Assembly: GCF_003963535.1 (NCBI RefSeq)
Contig: NZ_CP034539.1
Location: 9,486,001 to 9,550,000 of the forward strand
Length of the DNA stretch: 64,000 bases
Reading direction: 5' to 3'
From: Streptomyces cyaneochromogenes
GTDB lineage: Bacteria; Actinomycetota; Actinomycetes; Streptomycetales; Streptomycetaceae
Position numbers and translations under genes: made by a program. How positions within the stretch are numbered: the first letter of the stretch is position 1; each line of letters starts with the position of its first letter. Shown in pieces: positions 17,130 to 26,528 of this stretch. Under the pieces are notes generated by a model that was given only the letters and a program-made list of their open reading frames with translations, was not told the DNA's origin and ran no database searches.

Positions 17130-18257
17130 TCAGGCTTCGAGACGTTCCGTGTAGGCCTCGGTCGGGGGAGCCGGGGTGGGACTCGTCATGCCCACCGACC
17201 AGAACCCCGTGGTGCCCGGAACGGACGTCACGTCGTTGAGGTACGGCGCCGGCGCGGCGTTGGCCGGGCCTCGAACGACGGTCCAGGTGTCGCCGTCACG
17301 GTGCAGGTACGTACTGCGGCTCTGGTCCTGGTAGTTCCAGCCCGATATCCATGCGGCCTGGCCCTGCGCGTCGCCCGCGATTCCACTCAACGACCCCACC
17401 GAGAAGCCGGCTTCCACCCGCGTCCAGGATGTGCCGTCCCAGTGGCTCAGGGCGGGGTTGCCGGGGCGTCCCGGCGGACCGCCGATGCCGGCCTCGGTGC
17501 CCACCGCCCATACGTCGTCCGGACCGGCTGAATGGACGTCGGCTATGCCCAGACGCAGGCCCGCTATCGGGGGCAGGACCGTCCACGAACCGTCCCAGCG
17601 GGCCACAAGCCCTGACCAGCCTCCGCCGTTCGACTGGTCGCCGCACACCCAGACCTCGCCCGGAGAGCGCACGACGACCCGGTACAGACTCGCGCTCGCG
17701 ACGGGCAGAGGGTCCAGCCATCGCCACCGTTCCCCATCCCCGTGCAGCACACTGGCGGCGCCGCCTCGGCTGCCGCAGCTCCACACCTGCCGGTCGGGTC
17801 CGACCGCCACCGCGTTCAGGCGGACGTCCGGCTCGCCCTGACCCGGGAACGTGGCCTCGCGCCAAGTGGTTCCGTACCAGCGCAGCAGCGGGCTGCCGCT
17901 GCCGACAGGCTGGGCCACACTCCATGCGGCGGTGGCGCAGGTACCGGCGACGTCGCTCAACCGGGTGTGGTTCAGGTGCGACAGGTCGGTCTTCGTCCAG
18001 GCGCTGCCGTTCCACGACATGGCCAGCCCTCGCCCTTGCGACGACCCGACGCGGCCCTCCTCGCCCACCGCCCAGGCCAGTTGGGGTCCGGCGGCGGCGA
18101 TACGGCGCAGTTGTGCTGCCGGAGTGCTGCCGGGCGCCGGAACGGCCTGCCAGCCTTGCGTCCGGGGCGACGGTACGTCGGCCCGGGCCTGAGCCGGGCC
18201 GAGCGCGATTCCCGAGAGTGTGCCGATCGCCCCTGCCACAAATCGCCTTCGTCTCAC
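17130..18257 (-). CDS. Secreted beta-propeller-like repeat protein with Tat-like signal
   Basis: A 375-residue protein with an N-terminal MRRRRFVAGAIGTL signal, arginine-rich and Tat-like, with cleavage expected near ARA at residue ~26. The rest is made of recurring units of ~50 residues with the pattern 'W.vG....g......r..g..W', for example LAWAVGEEG, AWSVAQPVG, VWSCGSRGG, VWVCGDQS, VWAVGTEAG and FWSVGMTSP. That points to a beta-propeller of about 6-7 blades. No catalytic motif is seen. The GTG start follows GGAGGG. Binding to a surface or polymer is a guess only. Confidence 0.7.
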   Translation of the reverse strand: MRRRRFVAGAIGTLSGIALGPAQARADVPSPRTQGWQAVPAPGSTPAAQLRRIAAAGPQLAWAVGEEGRVGSSQGRGLAMSWNGSAWTKTDLSHLNHTRLSDVAGTCATAAWSVAQPVGSGSPLLRWYGTTWREATFPGQGEPDVRLNAVAVGPDRQVWSCGSRGGAASVLHGDGERWRWLDPLPVASASLYRVVVRSPGEVWVCGDQSNGGGWSGLVARWDGSWTVLPPIAGLRLGIADVHSAGPDDVWAVGTEAGIGGPPGRPGNPALSHWDGTSWTRVEAGFSVGSLSGIAGDAQGQAAWISGWNYQDQSRSTYLHRDGDTWTVVRGPANAAPAPYLNDVTSVPGTTGFWSVGMTSPTPAPPTEAYTERLEA

Positions 18258-18453
18258 CGCGGGGTCCCTCCATGCGGATAGGGCGGATGGGAGGGACCAC
18301 GGTGAGCCAGTGAGCCGCAGAGTTCTAGCTACTTATGTGACAAAATCCCGTGAAATTCCATACGGCGGGCCTGGGTGAGCGGGGGTGCGCGAAGGTGACC
18401 TGGTTGGTGGCGGGCTGACGGCCGCGGTGCCGGCGAAGGGCCCTGTGGCGGCC

Positions 18454-19176
18454 TCAGGGGGCAGGTCTGGGGTCGATCCACAACGCCTCGGAGACGGCGC
18501 ACAGTTCGCCCTCGGCCGTGGCGATCGCCACGGCCGGCATGTGCTTGCGGCCGGACTCCGACAGCAGCCACGCATACGCGATGTGTGGCTCGCCCGCGAC
18601 GACCGGTCGCAGAATCGTGCCGGTGAGGGCTGCGGTGACCGCGCCCGGGCGCTGGGTGCCCAGGAAGTGGCCCGCCCAGTTTCCCGGGCAGTCCAGGGCG
18701 CCCCAGACCATTCGGTTCGGGAGCAGGCCGTCCGGGTCGGCGAAAGTGCGGGACGGGATCCAGGCGGAGGCCACGAGGTCGAGACCCGGCACGCGGGAAG
18801 GGTGCACACGCAGGCCGCGGTCAGCAGTGCGCAATCCGCAGCCGAAGCAGTCGACCACACCCGGCGGCGGCGCCGCCCGGAACCTCTCGGCCGCGGCGAC
18901 CGCGTCGTCCCAGGAGGGCGCGGCCGGCACGTCGAACAGCAACTCGGCGGGGCGCGCCGAGGCGAGGGGGCGCTCGGCCTCGCCCAACTCCACGCCGCCA
19001 CCCGCCGTTTCGGCGATCCGCACGGGCACCTCCACCGGCACCGGCCCACGGAAGTCCACCCGCACCGTCTGCGCCCCGGACCTCTCCGCCAGCACGCCGG
19101 CGATGTAACCGCCGAAGGCCACCTTGGGGTAGCCGACGTACAGCTCCGGCACCACGATCGCGTCACTCGTCGTCAT
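18454..19176 (-). CDS. Hotdog-fold, thioesterase-like protein
   Basis: A 240-residue protein. The sequence has two halves that each fit a hotdog strand pattern: GYPKVAFGGYIAGVLAERSG with a following VDFRGPVPVEVPVRI strand, and a second unit with VWGALDCPGNWAGHF and IAYAWLLSESGRK. A CFGCG pair near residue 143 recurs in this group of actinobacterial proteins. Acyl-CoA thioesterase or hydratase activity is possible, but no substrate can be named. The ATG at 19176 is used instead of the longer upstream frame, which runs into low-quality coding. Confidence 0.6.
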   Translation of the reverse strand: MTTSDAIVVPELYVGYPKVAFGGYIAGVLAERSGAQTVRVDFRGPVPVEVPVRIAETAGGGVELGEAERPLASARPAELLFDVPAAPSWDDAVAAAERFRAAPPPGVVDCFGCGLRTADRGLRVHPSRVPGLDLVASAWIPSRTFADPDGLLPNRMVWGALDCPGNWAGHFLGTQRPGAVTAALTGTILRPVVAGEPHIAYAWLLSESGRKHMPAVAIATAEGELCAVSEALWIDPRPAP

Positions 19177-19545
19177 GATCCCCACTTCACCACACCCCGG
19201 GACCCCGCTCATGCTTCTCTGCGGTGCTGCCTGCCGGGGCATCGGTGCAGCGCAGCCGGATCCCCGTTGCACCGCCGCGGTTCACGACAGCCTGCCCATG
19301 GGAAAGCCCCGGCTGGACGGGGGAGACCAGCCGGGGCCGTGAGTGGTGACAGGCGGAGGGCGGTCGCCTCTCGGCGGAGGGCTCCATGGGGCTTCAGCCG
19401 GACGATCGTCCCCATGGGCTGTAGGTGAGGCCCGGGGACACTGTCCCCTCCACCAGCCACGTACAGGTGAACGGTCCACCGACCTGGAGTGTTCCCGGCC
19501 CGCCGAGGTTGCTGTGGTGAGCTGGGGCACACCCGCCGTGGCGGT
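19177..19545. other. Gap between hotdog gene and ligase gene
   Basis: About 370 bases without a convincing gene on either strand. It holds the hairpin at 19306-19337 and presumably the promoter of the hotdog-fold gene. Confidence 0.5.
19306..19337 (-). terminator. Hairpin terminator downstream of the ligase gene
   Basis: The arms GCCCCGGCTGG (19306-19316) and CCAGCCGGGGC (19327-19337) are perfectly complementary with a 10-base loop. The hairpin lies 209 bases past the ligase stop and before the next minus-strand gene. Confidence 0.6.
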
Positions 19546-21639
19546 TCAGTCGACGAAGTCAGCTATGAGAGCGGCGAACTCGTCCGGTGTGGCCAGGCGG
19601 ATGCCGAGGGTTTCGGCCTTGGCGCGTTTGGACCCGGCGCCCTCGCCGGCCACTACCAGGGTGGTCTTCTTGGAGACGCTGGAGGAGGAGCGGCCGCCGG
19701 CGCGCTCGATGAGCTCGTTCATCTGGTTGCGGCTGAGCTTTTCCAGCGCTCCGGTCATCGCGCCGGTCACCACCACCGTCATCCCGGCCAGGGGCATGTC
19801 CGGTGCGTCGGCGGCCGCCGGGCTGTCGTCGGCGGGTGCGTCGCCGACCGTGGGGGAGGGCGGGGTGGCGCCGGGTTCGATCATGTTCACTCCGGCTGCC
19901 GCGAGTTTGTCGATGAGCGGGGCGAGTTCGGCGAGTTCGGCGACGATGGACGGGGCTTTCTCGGTGCCGATGCCGTCGACCTGCTGCATGGTTTCGGCGT
20001 CGGCGGCGCGGATGGCGTCCATGGTGGCGAAGTAGCGGGCGATGCGGCGGGACATGGACCGGCCGGTGCCGCGCACGCCGAGCGCGCACAGTACTCGTGA
20101 CAGAGGCCGGGTCCTGGCGGTGGCGAGGGCGGCGAGGAGGTTGTCGGTGCTGGTCTCGCCCATCCGTTCCAGGCCCAGGAACTGCTCGCGGGTGAGGGTG
20201 AACAGGTCGGCCAGGTCGGCGACCAGGCCGGCCTCCACGAGTTGGACGACGCGGGTGTGGCCGAGGCCTTCGATGTCGAGCTGGTCGCGGCCCGCGGCGT
20301 AGGAGAGGGAGGCCACCAGGTGGCAGTTGCGGCCGTTCTCGCAGCGCCAGCGCTGCTCGCTGGCGTCGATGCCGGAGCCGCACCGCGGGCACGCCTCGGG
20401 GAAGACGATGGGCTGTTCGGCTCCGGTGCGCAGGTGGGCGACGGGGGCTTCGACGCGGGGGATGACGTCACCGGCGCGGTACACCATGACGTGGTCGCCC
20501 AGGCGCAGGTCGCGGCGGGTGATGTCGGCCGGGTTGTGCAAGGTCGCGTAGGTGATGGTGGAGCCGTCGATCTCGACCGGCTCAAGGACCGCGCGCGGGG
20601 CGATGATGCCGGTGCGGCCCACGTTCCACTCCACCTCGAGCAGCCGGGTGATCTTCTCGACGGCCGCCAGCTTGTAGGCGATCGCCCAGCGCGGGGCGCG
20701 CGTACCGGAACCGGCGGCCTTCTGGTCGGCGGCCAGGTCGGCCTTGATGACGATCCCGTCGATGCCGAACGGCAACTGTGCGCGCAGCGCCGCGATCTCC
20801 TCTATCCGGGTCAGCACCTGCTCGGTGGTGTCGGCGGTGATGCCGGGCACGGCGGTGGTGGCGGTGGTGTTCACCCCGTACGCGGCCGTCTGCGCCATGA
20901 GATCGCTGTGCGGGAGCTCGCCCAGCCGGGCCGCCGGCGCCGCCTCGGTGCCGGCAACGGGCAGCAGGCCGTAGCCGAAGAGCGTCATCGGCACGGTGTA
21001 CTCGCGGTCCTTGGCGCGCAGGGTGCCCGCCGCGGCATTGCGCGGATTGGCGAACGGCTGGCCGCCGTGCGCGGTGCGCACCTCATTGGCGTGCTCGAAC
21101 TGAGCTGTCGTCATCAGGACTTCACCGCGCACCTCCACAGTGACCGGCTCGGTGAGTTTCTCGGGCAGGCCCTCGATGGTGCCGATCGCGTGCGAGACGT
21201 CCTCCCCGGCCGTCCCGTCGCCGCGGGTGATCAGTTGTCTCAGGTGGCCGTCCGTGTAGCGGGCGGCGATCGCGAGTCCGTCGAGTTTCGGCTCGACACT
21301 GAAGCGGGTGACGTCGCGGCCGATGCGCCGGGACAGGGACGTGGTCCAGGCGGTGAACTCCTCGGGCGAGAACACGTTGTCCAGGCTCAGCATCGCCACC
21401 GTGTGCGGGACATCGCCCTCCACGGCCCCGCCGGCCACCTTCCCCGTCGGCGAGTCGGGCAGCACGTCATCGGGGTGCTCGTGCTCCCAGGCAGCTATGC
21501 CGCGCACCAGCCGGTCGTAGGTCTCGTCGTCCAGAGGCGACGTGCCGCCGGCGTAGTAGGCGGCCGCGGCCTTCACCGCGTCCTCGACCGCCTGCGTGTA
21601 GGCGGCGGCATCCACGATCTCTGCAACTGGTGTCGTCAT
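19546..21639 (-). CDS. ligA: NAD-dependent DNA ligase, probably an accessory second copy
   Basis: A 697-residue, full-length NAD-dependent ligase that seals nicks by adenyl transfer. The domains are in the normal order: Ia NAD-binding (YYAGGTSPLDDETYD, ~28-42), adenylation with the active-site lysine in EPKLDGLA (Lys118), OB fold, a four-cysteine zinc finger (CPRCG...CENGRNC), helix-hairpin-helix repeats and a C-terminal BRCT domain (GMTVVVTGAM to the end). The sequence differs clearly from the Streptomyces housekeeping LigA as I recall it (for example, Ia is short and Ala-rich), so I infer a paralogue. Starts at 21639 or 21648 are both possible. Confidence 0.9.
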   Translation of the reverse strand: MTTPVAEIVDAAAYTQAVEDAVKAAAAYYAGGTSPLDDETYDRLVRGIAAWEHEHPDDVLPDSPTGKVAGGAVEGDVPHTVAMLSLDNVFSPEEFTAWTTSLSRRIGRDVTRFSVEPKLDGLAIAARYTDGHLRQLITRGDGTAGEDVSHAIGTIEGLPEKLTEPVTVEVRGEVLMTTAQFEHANEVRTAHGGQPFANPRNAAAGTLRAKDREYTVPMTLFGYGLLPVAGTEAAPAARLGELPHSDLMAQTAAYGVNTTATTAVPGITADTTEQVLTRIEEIAALRAQLPFGIDGIVIKADLAADQKAAGSGTRAPRWAIAYKLAAVEKITRLLEVEWNVGRTGIIAPRAVLEPVEIDGSTITYATLHNPADITRRDLRLGDHVMVYRAGDVIPRVEAPVAHLRTGAEQPIVFPEACPRCGSGIDASEQRWRCENGRNCHLVASLSYAAGRDQLDIEGLGHTRVVQLVEAGLVADLADLFTLTREQFLGLERMGETSTDNLLAALATARTRPLSRVLCALGVRGTGRSMSRRIARYFATMDAIRAADAETMQQVDGIGTEKAPSIVAELAELAPLIDKLAAAGVNMIEPGATPPSPTVGDAPADDSPAAADAPDMPLAGMTVVVTGAMTGALEKLSRNQMNELIERAGGRSSSSVSKKTTLVVAGEGAGSKRAKAETLGIRLATPDEFAALIADFVD

Positions 21640-21809
21640 GCCTGCCATCCTGCCTGCCACCACTGACAACGCCCCTGTGGCAGGTCGTTCGCTCTCCACG
21701 GCCCCCGTGATCCGCTGCAGCCAGCGCGGTGTGGCACACCAGCGTTCCTCCCCGGAGGGGCCCGGACTTCCACAACTTCCCTGGTCCGGCATCCGTTCCC
21801 GTGGGACAC

Positions 21810-22745
21810 TCAGGTGAGTGGGGTGATCTTCCACTCGCGCAAGTGCTCGTCCCAGGACACCTCGAGAGCACCGCCCATGGTCTGTCGGATCGTGGGCAAG
21901 TCCAGAGCGGTCAGTTGGCGCAGCGCCTCATTTGAGGCGTCTGCAGATATCCGCAGGGCCACCCCTTCCATGCCCGCATGTTCCGGTTGATTTTCGGGGG
22001 GTGGAGGAGCCGGGGATCGGCGGAGCATGGGGGCCCATCGCTGGATCATGGCTCGCGCCGCCTCGCAGCCGTCTTCTCCCGCGTTGCTCACCATGCCTTG
22101 GAGAAAGGGAACCAGTGCACCGGTAAGTACCGCCGTCGTGACGACTCCCGCCAGCCCCCGGGGCGGGTTCTGACGTTGGTGGTCCTCGGCTTCGGCGAGG
22201 AAGGCATCGGCTTCAGCCATCTTTCCCATGGCCAGCAGGGTGGCTGCCCGCTTGTGAGCAACGCTGAGCTGCCTGCCCGCAAAGTCGATCGGTCGTAGCG
22301 GCGCGTTGAGGGGTCGCCTCTTAGCGGAACCGGGTTGGTCGTCCCCGTAATAGGCCCGGAAATACCAGGTCTCGGCCTCCTCGTACGCATTACGCGCTGA
22401 GAGGAGGTCACCCAGACGCTCCGCCGCCGGCTGCACGTCGTAGCTGCCGTCCGTCGCCAACGCGGCCCGGCGGTACCAGGCTTCCGCCTCGTCATCCCTG
22501 CCGTGACGGGCCAGGAACTCGGCCAGCATGAACTTGCGCGGGCTCTCGTTCTCCGGTTCCTGTTCTGCAGCAGCACGGAACCACGTCTCAGCGTCCGCCA
22601 AAGTGCCCTGGCTCAGCAGTTTGATCGCTTCGGCGTCTGTGCCTCGCTTGAGCGCCCGCAGTCTGGCTGCACATCTCGTCAGGAAGGGTGACCCGTAGCG
22701 GTCGGCGTCCCAAGGCGTGAACTCGTCGATCCCTTGCTGTCCCAT
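21810..22745 (-). CDS. Tetratricopeptide (Sel1/TPR-like) repeat protein
   Basis: A 311-residue protein. Helical repeats are evident at residues ~48-150: LADAETWFRAAAEQEPENES, RDDEAEAWYRRAALATDGS and YEEAETWYFRAYYGDDQPGS, each with the TPR/Sel1 'A..W..rAa' pattern. The C-terminal 90 residues, after a hydrophobic AVLTGALVPFLQGMV stretch, are not repeats. The ATG at 22745 is preferred because an AGGAGG sits 9 bases upstream; the longer frame from 22985 lacks one. The protein probably mediates protein contacts; the partner is unknown. Confidence 0.7.
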   Translation of the reverse strand: MGQQGIDEFTPWDADRYGSPFLTRCAARLRALKRGTDAEAIKLLSQGTLADAETWFRAAAEQEPENESPRKFMLAEFLARHGRDDEAEAWYRRAALATDGSYDVQPAAERLGDLLSARNAYEEAETWYFRAYYGDDQPGSAKRRPLNAPLRPIDFAGRQLSVAHKRAATLLAMGKMAEADAFLAEAEDHQRQNPPRGLAGVVTTAVLTGALVPFLQGMVSNAGEDGCEAARAMIQRWAPMLRRSPAPPPPENQPEHAGMEGVALRISADASNEALRQLTALDLPTIRQTMGGALEVSWDEHLREWKITPLT

Positions 22746-23038
22746 CCCGATCAGCCTCCTGAGGTGTCCCCCATGCCGTTCGCCGACCATGGAAGGCGTC
22801 GCGTCGCCCAATGCGAGCCACAAGCGTAGGAGCCAGGTCGACCGAACGACCAGCGCGTGGAAAACCAGTGGAGCGGCGCCGCTGTGTGTCACTAGCGTGC
22901 TGCCGAACCCAGTCGTCTGATCAAGGACGTGCCGTTGTACACCGTGTGAGACCTCCCAAGCGCTGATCTGTCGCGCGTCGCGCATGTGCGCCGCGCTGCT
23001 TTTTGCTGCGGACTTCTCACTGAAACCGGTGTATTTCT

Positions 23039-23587
23039 GTGCTCAAAAACTGGGTGGTCATACCCACCTGCCTGCCGCTCGTTGTCCGGCGTTGCCACAC
23101 TTGCGCGTCCGAGCGTTTCCGGGCGAACGGCAAGTTCCGCGTCAACGCGAACCACAAGCTCATCGACGCCTGGCTCCTCGTGCTCTGTGGCGGCTGCGGG
23201 GAAACGGCGAAGCTCACGGTTCTGGAGCGGATGAACGTGCGTTCCGTACGGCCTGAGTTGCTGGACCGGCTGCATGACAACGACTCCCGCCTGGCAGCCG
23301 AGCTGCTCCAGGACCCGGTCGTGCGGCGCCGTAATCGCATCTCTCTCGACTGGGACAACGCCTGGCGCCTCGACACCGGCGGTTCGGATCACCTGGACCG
23401 CGAGGTGATCGACATCTCGGTGCGCTTTGCGGCGCGGATACCTGTCCGGCCGGTGCGGCTGATCGCCGAAGGCTGCGGTCTGTCGCGGGCCGAGGTCGAG
23501 AGGCTGATCACGGAAGGGAAACTCGTGTCGGCAGTCCGGCTGAGCGGCAAGCTCTCCGGCGACTTCACCTTCACGCTCAAGCGCTGA
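23039..23587 (+). CDS. DUF1062 family protein
   Basis: A 182-residue protein. Two cysteine pairs, CHTC near residue 20 and CGGC near residue 51, flank FRANGKFRVNANHKLIDAWL, the family's hallmark, and suggest a zinc ribbon. The C-terminal half (ARIPVRPVRLIAEGCGLSRAEVERLITEGKL) looks like an S4-type RNA-binding turn. Function is unknown in the family. The GTG at 23039 keeps the usual N-terminal length; no strong ribosome site is seen. It lies 167 bases before the HAD gene in the same direction. Confidence 0.75.
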   Translation: MLKNWVVIPTCLPLVVRRCHTCASERFRANGKFRVNANHKLIDAWLLVLCGGCGETAKLTVLERMNVRSVRPELLDRLHDNDSRLAAELLQDPVVRRRNRISLDWDNAWRLDTGGSDHLDREVIDISVRFAARIPVRPVRLIAEGCGLSRAEVERLITEGKLVSAVRLSGKLSGDFTFTLKR

Positions 23588-23753
23588 GCGGTCATGTGTT
23601 GTGGTCGGCCGGGCGCAGGGGTGGCGACTTCGATACGGTGTCGCGCTCGCTCCTGCGCCCGGCGACCGTGCGGCTCGGGAATCCGGGTGGCTTCGCGCTG
23701 CGTTCGGCCAACAGCCACTCGTACGCCCCTGCTGCGTCCAGGAGACCTCGCCC

Positions 23754-24443
23754 ATGTCACTGCCACCGATCGATGCCCTCGTGTTCGACGTGCTCGGCAC
23801 GCTCGTGGACGAACCCGCCGGTATCCGCGCCGGCATTCGTGAACTCGACCCCTCGCTCGACGATCCCGGGGTCGAGAAGCTCTTGTCGCTGTGGCAGCAG
23901 CACATCGAGGGCGAGCAACGTCGCATCCTCGACGGTGTCCGGCCCTACCTCACCAGCGACCACCTCGACCTGGAAGCCGCCCGGCTCGTCGCCGATGCGG
24001 TCGGGGTCGGCGCCCCGGACGCCGTGGCGGCGCTGGCCCTGTCAGGTCGCAGGCTCCCGCCGTGGCCCGACACCGTGGCAGGGCTCGCCCGACTCGCCGA
24101 ACGGTTTCCGCTGATCGGACTCTCCAACGCGAGCCGGACGGCGTTGCTCGGACTGAACGCCCACGCCGGACTGCGCTGGCACCAGGCCCTGTCCGCCGAG
24201 GACGCCCGGACCTACAAGCCGGACCCAGCGGTCTACCAGCTTGCCGTCACCGTCTCCGGACGACCGCCGGAGCGGCTCCTCATGGTCGCCGCCCACGCCT
24301 GGGACCTGCGCGGAGCACGGCGCCTCGGCCTGCGCACCGCCTACGTCGCCCGCCCGGTCGGGGACCCGCCCACCTCCTCCGACGGCTTCGACCTGCACGC
24401 CGCCGACCTGGCCGACCTGGCCGACCAACTGGATGAGGTCTAG
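23754..24443 (+). CDS. HAD-superfamily hydrolase, haloacid-dehalogenase type II-like
   Basis: A 229-residue cytoplasmic hydrolase. The nucleophile motif is FDVLGTLVDE (Asp11), motif II is IGLSNASRTALL (Ser/Asn), motif III the lysine in ARTYKPDPAVYQ, and motif IV the MVAAHAWDLRGARRLGLRTAYV block. All catalytic residues of the L-2-haloacid dehalogenase branch seem present, though Asp+2 is Leu rather than Asp, typical of dehalogenases rather than phosphatases. The ATG follows AGGAG. It is convergent with the RmlD-like gene. The substrate is unknown. Confidence 0.8.
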   Translation: MSLPPIDALVFDVLGTLVDEPAGIRAGIRELDPSLDDPGVEKLLSLWQQHIEGEQRRILDGVRPYLTSDHLDLEAARLVADAVGVGAPDAVAALALSGRRLPPWPDTVAGLARLAERFPLIGLSNASRTALLGLNAHAGLRWHQALSAEDARTYKPDPAVYQLAVTVSGRPPERLLMVAAHAWDLRGARRLGLRTAYVARPVGDPPTSSDGFDLHAADLADLADQLDEV

Positions 24444-24515
24444 GGGGTACGTCCGGCAGGTCATCGGCGGAGCCAGAATCGGCTGCGCGCCGTGGGAAGG
24501 GTTCGGCGTAGGCCC

Positions 24516-25193
24516 TCAGGCTCCCATCGCGAGGAACTCGCGCGCGCCGCGCAACGTGGTCCGCAGCTTGCGCTGGGTGGCGCGGCCGTCCAGGCGGACG
24601 TCGAGGGCCCCGGGAAGTGCGCTGTTGGCCCGCAGGCCCGCGGGAAGTCGGGTGACGTCCAGTCCGTCTCGGCCGGCGACGAGGGTTCCGAGTTCGTGAC
24701 GGCTCACGGCGTCGGGACCTGCCAGATGGTGAACGCCGCTTGCGTCGCGGGCGGCGAGTTCCAGCAGGGCGGCGGCCAGGTCGGTGACGTGGACGGGGCA
24801 GCGGATGTCGTCGGTGAACAGGACGCCGTTTCGGGTGCCGGTCGCGTTCTCGTCGTAGTGGACGCGGGCGCCGGAGAACACCGCGTCGCTGGAGACGTGG
24901 ACCAGGCGGCAGCCGTACTTCGCCGCAGCCAGCGCCAGACGGACAGGGCCCTCAGCCGTAACCGCCCAGTCGGAATCCCCGCTCGTCGCGTTGACGATCA
25001 GGCGCGGGCCGGCCTCGGCCACGACTGCTTCGACGCGCTCGGGGTCCCGCAGGTCGAGGGCGTGCCATGCGACCCCCGGAGCGCTGCCGGGTCTGGTCGC
25101 GAACGTCGCGGCAGTCGGGAGCCCGGTCGCTGTCGCCTGGCGCACCAGCTCCGTGCCCAGGAACCCGCTACCGCCGATGATCATGACCGTCAT
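24516..25193 (-). pseudogene. RmlD-like NAD(P)-dependent sugar-nucleotide reductase with an internal deletion
   Basis: An open frame of 225 residues against the usual ~285. The Rossmann start IIGGSGFLG, the VHVSSDAVFSG strand and the C-terminal VHHLAGPDAVSRHELG block all fit the dTDP-4-dehydrorhamnose reductase (RmlD) family. Straight after HYDENA (residue ~116, near base 24845) the chain jumps to RNGVLFTDDIRCPVHV, skipping the ~60 residues that normally hold the catalytic Tyr-X-X-X-Lys. The frame is kept. The product may fold but should lack catalysis, so I class it as probably non-functional. The ATG is followed by a clean start. Confidence 0.65.
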
Positions 25194-25292
25194 GGCGCGA
25201 CACAGTAATTGAGCCTGCTGCCAGAAGGTGGCTGATCATCGCCGCACGCACGCATTCACGCACGCACCGGCTTCGCATCCCGACGTCGTCGG

Positions 25293-26429
25293 CTATCGCG
25301 GTCGTACCCCACGGCCGCCCCGTCCGGCCCCTCCGCGCGGCGGCGGTGCCGTGCTGCTGCGCAGCACGAGCCGTGTCGGGACGAGGGTGGTGCCCTGGCC
25401 GGCCGCGTCCTGGGCGGGGCGGCGGATCTTGCTGAGGACCCCTTCGACGCAGAGCCGTCCCACCTCGGCGAAGTCCTGGTGGATGGTGGTGAGGGGAGGC
25501 AGGAAGGACGCGGCCTCGGCGATGTCGTCGAAGCCGACGACGCTGATGTCCTCGGGCACCTTCCGCCCGCGTTCGTGCAGGGCCCGCAGCAGGCCCAGGG
25601 CCATCTGGTCGTTGGCGGCGAACACGGCCGTGCACTCCCGCTGGTCGGCGAGCCTGAGACCGGCCCGGTAACCGGACTCGGCCGACCAGTCCCCGCGCAC
25701 CAGGGGCGGTGCGCCGCGGCCCGCCTCGGCGAGGGTGGTGCGCCACGCGTTGGCGCGGCGCTGGGCGGCGAACGAGTCCTCGGGGCCGGCCAGATGCCAC
25801 ACCGTGTCATGGCCGAGGTCCAGCAGATGCCGTACGGCGTCGCGGGCCCCGCCCACCTGGTCGGTGTCGACCACGGTGTAGCGGTCACCGGCGTCCGAGT
25901 CGGCCACCACGACCTGGACGCCGGGCGGCAGCGAGACGGTCGCCGCGTCGAGCAGGTGGATCTCCATGATGACGATGACGGCGTCCACGGCGAGTTCGCC
26001 CAGGCGGGAGAAGGCCCCGTTGACCTCGTCCTGCGTCGGCACGGCGACGGGAAGGAGCGTGACGGCGTAGCCCTGCTGGGCGGCGGACGTGGCGATCGCC
26101 TCGAGGGTCCGGATGTTCCCCATGGTGGAGAGGGAGAAGGTGATCACGCCGAGGGTGCGGAACTCGCCGCGTTTGAGCGCCCGCGCGGCGCTGTTCGGCC
26201 GGTAGCCCAGCTCCCGCATGGCGGCCAGGACCTGTCGACGGGTCTCCTCGGTGACGCCGGGGAAGCCGTTGGAGACGCGGGAGACCGTCTGGGAGGAGAC
26301 GCCGGCGACGCGGGCGACGTCGGCCATCGAGGCGCCCTGCCGGGGGCGGGTCGTCGTGCGCCGTCTCGTACGGCTCTCCGAACTGCGCGTTCCTGTGGGT
26401 GTGCTGCCACCGTCGTCAGTCGTGTCCAT
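25293..26429 (-). CDS. LacI-family transcriptional regulator
   Basis: A 378-residue DNA-binding regulator. The LacI helix-turn-helix is at residues ~33-80 (MADVARVAGVSSQTVSRVSNG, with the hinge helix NSAARALKRG), followed by a periplasmic-binding-protein-like sensor domain (LGVITFSLS... to the C-terminus, with HDTVWHLAGPEDS and VVGFDDI). The ATG at 26429 is preferred, preceded by GGGGGACGGG. It is divergent from the GH30 gene, with a perfect palindrome between them, so it should repress GH30 and itself until a galactan sugar binds. Confidence 0.9.
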   Translation of the reverse strand: MDTTDDGGSTPTGTRSSESRTRRRTTTRPRQGASMADVARVAGVSSQTVSRVSNGFPGVTEETRRQVLAAMRELGYRPNSAARALKRGEFRTLGVITFSLSTMGNIRTLEAIATSAAQQGYAVTLLPVAVPTQDEVNGAFSRLGELAVDAVIVIMEIHLLDAATVSLPPGVQVVVADSDAGDRYTVVDTDQVGGARDAVRHLLDLGHDTVWHLAGPEDSFAAQRRANAWRTTLAEAGRGAPPLVRGDWSAESGYRAGLRLADQRECTAVFAANDQMALGLLRALHERGRKVPEDISVVGFDDIAEAASFLPPLTTIHQDFAEVGRLCVEGVLSKIRRPAQDAAGQGTTLVPTRLVLRSSTAPPPRGGAGRGGRGVRPR

Positions 26430-26512
26430 CCCGTCCCCCAGCCACGCAACTTTCGGTCCCGGCCGACTCCTTGACCGCCGAGATTCCGACAGTGTAGACA
26501 TCGCGCCAGTGG

Positions 26513-26528
26513 ATGTTTACGTAAACAT
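26513..26528. promoter_or_regulatory. Perfect 16-bp palindromic operator between LacI and GH30
   Basis: ATGTTTACGTAAACAT is a perfect palindrome with a central CG, the form LacI-family repressors bind. It lies 84 bases upstream of the LacI start and 116 bases before the GH30 start, in an otherwise GC-rich gap, and is strikingly AT-rich. Confidence 0.75.

Noticed and set aside
22746..22985. N-terminal extension of the TPR protein by 80 residues
   Set aside because: The internal ATG has AGGAGG at good spacing; the extension looks unlike a protein N-terminus.
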